Part shown: positions 5,340 to 6,955 of the stretch, in pieces | Position numbering within the stretch: position 1 is the first letter of the stretch | How the letters are laid out: the number at the start of each line of letters is the position of its first letter | NCBI GenBank assembly: GCA_002746365.1 | Contig: NVWZ01000001.1 | Location: 211,500-218,454, forward strand | Source: Thiotrichaceae bacterium | GTDB lineage: Bacteria; Pseudomonadota; Gammaproteobacteria; SZUA-229 | Direction: 5' to 3' | DNA length: 6,955 bases | Position numbers and translations under genes: made by a program | Notes under the pieces: model-generated | Database searches by the model: none | What the model was told of the DNA's origin: nothing | The model's input: the letters and a program-made list of their open reading frames with translations, nothing else

Positions 5340-6089
5340 CTAGTCGTTGCCATTACTTTCCAGATGCACCGCCAGAGAGGCACTGATTAACTCACCCATT
5401 TGTGAAAGAAAATCGGTGCCCATTGCCGAACTAAATCGCGTCACCTGGTCCGCACCTAATCCGATAAGACCCAGATTGGCACCGGCAATTAATGGAATGA
5501 TTGCCGCCGACTGGATACGGTCTGCATTGTCTTCAAACAAAAAGGTTTTTTGTTCGTCTGTCGATTTTCCGCAAACGATATTTTTATGATCAAGCATGGT
5601 TTTAAACGCGGTTAGCGCTTTATCGTTTGCATCAACAAAAAGATCTGGCGCATGCTCTAAACGTTGTTTGTCTTCGCTGAACAATTTTATTACGGCATAA
5701 TCGGCCGATAATTCATTACTTAAGACATCGAGCACGGTACTGATGACATCATCCAGATCATGCGCCGCTAATAAATTAATAGCCAGACTGTGACGACTGA
5801 TTGCCAAACGCTCGTTGTCTCGTGCAACATCCATCAGCTCACGGAGTCGTTCATCCTGCGTTTGCGTCTTTTGACGTAAAACGGCGACCTGCCTTTCAAT
5901 AAGGGAAACCGCTTGTCCGGTTTCGTGTGGCACCTCAAGTACGCTCAATAGCTCTGGGTGACGTTCTAGTATATCGACATTTTCACGCAGCAAACTAATC
6001 AACTCCAGATCGGTTGCCAGTTGCCTTTCCTGCTGTGTGGATGATTCTTCATTTGTCGATTTTTTGTTAATGATTTTTGCTTTATTCAC
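5340..6089 (-). CDS. DUF484 family protein (YigA-like, GAF-like fold)
   Basis: This 249-residue protein belongs to the DUF484 family, found between dapF and xerC across gammaproteobacteria; its function is not established. After a polar N-terminal tail (1-25) comes the family signature: RENVDILERHPELLSVLEVP (35-54), AVSLIERQVAVLRQK (60-74) and a coiled-coil stretch to about 100 containing RDNERL. A GAF-like domain follows (about 105-243). No signal peptide or membrane segment is seen. The start is GTG (6087-6089), overlapping the end of dapF by 8 nt, which favours coupled translation; I saw no better in-frame start. A sensory or XerC-linked role would be a guess from position. Confidence 0.93.
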   Translation of the reverse strand: MNKAKIINKKSTNEESSTQQERQLATDLELISLLRENVDILERHPELLSVLEVPHETGQAVSLIERQVAVLRQKTQTQDERLRELMDVARDNERLAISRHSLAINLLAAHDLDDVISTVLDVLSNELSADYAVIKLFSEDKQRLEHAPDLFVDANDKALTAFKTMLDHKNIVCGKSTDEQKTFLFEDNADRIQSAAIIPLIAGANLGLIGLGADQVTRFSSAMGTDFLSQMGELISASLAVHLESNGND

Positions 6090-6912
6090 AGTTAAATTGC
6101 CCCTGAAAAACAGTTGTTGCTGGTCCTTTCATTAATAGTGCCTGACCTTCTCCGGGCCAGTTGATTGTTAAATTACCGCCATGCAGTTTAGCCGTAACCT
6201 GTTCATTTAATTTGCCGAGTTTACGTCCAACGGCCACAGCAGCACAGGCTCCTGTTCCACAAGCCTGGGTTTCTCCCACGCCTCGTTCATAAACACGCAA
6301 ACGAATCTCATCGCCATTGATAATTTGCATAAAACCGGCATTGACTCGCTTTGGAAATGCGGGATGGCTTTCTATCGCTTTGCCCAATACCTCAAAATCT
6401 ATATTTTCGACATCATCCACCAGCATGACGGCATGCGGATTACCGACAGATACTGCACCTATAGCATATTCGGCACCATTCACCATGAGATGATAGGTTT
6501 CGGCCTGCTTTTCTACATTAAAGGGCAAACTTTGTGGATTGAAATTGGGCACGCCCATGTTGACCGTCACCTGATCTGCATCTACCGTTAATTCAATTAA
6601 ACCGCCCGCCGTTTCCACAGGGATAACGTTATTCTTCGTCAGCGCTTGTTGTCGAACAAATAGTGCAAAACAACGCGCCCCATTTCCACACTGCTCTACC
6701 TCGATTCCATCCGCATTAAAAATTCTGTAGCGAAACTCAGCGCCTTCCACAGTGGGCTTTTCTACCAGTAATAACTGATCACATCCCACACCAAAATGCC
6801 TATCTGAGATAGCGCGTATCTGTTTAGTCGTCAAATCTATCGACTGGGAAATGGCATCAATCACCACAAAATCGTTACCCAGACCGTGCATTTTTGTAAA
6901 TTGAATTTCCAT
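6082..6912 (-). CDS. dapF: Diaminopimelate epimerase
   Basis: DapF converts LL-diaminopimelate to meso-diaminopimelate, the direct precursor of lysine and a building block of peptidoglycan, in the cytoplasm without cofactor. The 276-residue protein is the usual family length (E. coli, 274). Both catalytic cysteines are present: C75 in EQCGNGARC and C218 in QACGTGAC. Other signatures are KMHGLGNDFVVID at the N-terminus, FNADGIEVEQ (65-74), SVGNPHAV (155-162) and RVYERGVGETQACGTGA. The ATG at 6912 overlaps an upstream TGA in TGATG, suggesting coupling to a gene beyond the edge (often lysA in relatives). It heads the dapF-DUF484-xerC operon; its last codons overlap the DUF484 GTG start. Nothing in it is unusual. 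Confidence 0.98.
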   Translation of the reverse strand: MEIQFTKMHGLGNDFVVIDAISQSIDLTTKQIRAISDRHFGVGCDQLLLVEKPTVEGAEFRYRIFNADGIEVEQCGNGARCFALFVRQQALTKNNVIPVETAGGLIELTVDADQVTVNMGVPNFNPQSLPFNVEKQAETYHLMVNGAEYAIGAVSVGNPHAVMLVDDVENIDFEVLGKAIESHPAFPKRVNAGFMQIINGDEIRLRVYERGVGETQACGTGACAAVAVGRKLGKLNEQVTAKLHGGNLTINWPGEGQALLMKGPATTVFQGQFNCE

Positions 6913-6955
6913 CAGACTTCTACGTTCTCATTAAATCGCGACTGTAAACAATATG
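6912..6955 (-). other. Right-edge flank: possible end of an upstream gene
   Basis: Only 44 nt are visible. On the minus strand one frame stays open from the edge to a TGA at 6914-6912 that overlaps the dapF ATG (TGATG), encoding about 14 codons ending ENVEV. Another frame ends at a TAG nearer the edge (6920-6922). In many relatives lysA precedes dapF, but these few residues do not identify it. Only a weak GAAG lies before dapF, which favours coupling. Confidence 0.25.

Noticed and set aside
1..6955. CRISPR array, tRNA or rRNA genes
   Set aside because: No regularly spaced repeats, cloverleaf or rRNA-like stretches were seen.

Overview
The window is a piece of a gammaproteobacterial chromosome of moderate, slightly low GC. 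The evidence is the linked, same-strand block dapF, DUF484 gene, xerC, together with hslV-hslU and yaaA, and close protein similarity to the Enterobacteria/Pseudomonas versions of these families. I cannot name the genus.

Layout, left to right. Positions 1-1923 hold the HslVU ATP-dependent protease on the minus strand: hslU is cut by the left edge about four codons before its end, and hslV starts at a GTG at 1923. A perfect 13-bp hairpin lies in the hslV-hslU gap. Positions 1924-2374 have no intact gene. This stretch holds the hslV upstream region, minus-strand protein-like reading stretches that could be a decayed gene, a 19-bp dyad, and a probable promoter for the next gene. Positions 2375-3331 carry the only two plus-strand genes, a DUF302 protein and a small flavodoxin-fold NAD(P)H/FMN reductase-like protein. 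Each is followed by a stretch that looks, weakly, like an integron attC recombination site. Positions 3332-3559 are the convergent gap. Positions 3560-6912 return to the minus strand: yaaA (peroxide/iron stress), xerC (chromosome dimer resolution), a DUF484 gene and dapF (lysine and peptidoglycan precursor synthesis).

How the genes work together. dapF, DUF484 and xerC form a tight operon, with an 8-nt overlap and a 3-nt gap. yaaA follows after 73 nt and has its own possible -10 element. hslV and hslU encode the two halves of one protease, and their gap holds a hairpin that could tune their ratio. In many bacteria xerC lies directly next to hslVU; here yaaA and the plus-strand island lie between them. 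The island has the features of an insertion: opposite strand, an AT-rich second gene, and short repeats at its boundaries.

The most interesting signal is that the two plus-strand genes may be relic integron cassettes. The gene at 2819-3331 is bracketed by GTTATACAGCA and its exact inverse, as expected for a cassette boundary and the outer end of its own attC. The internal attC structure is weak, so this remains a hypothesis. No CRISPR array, rRNA, tRNA or intact insertion sequence was seen.
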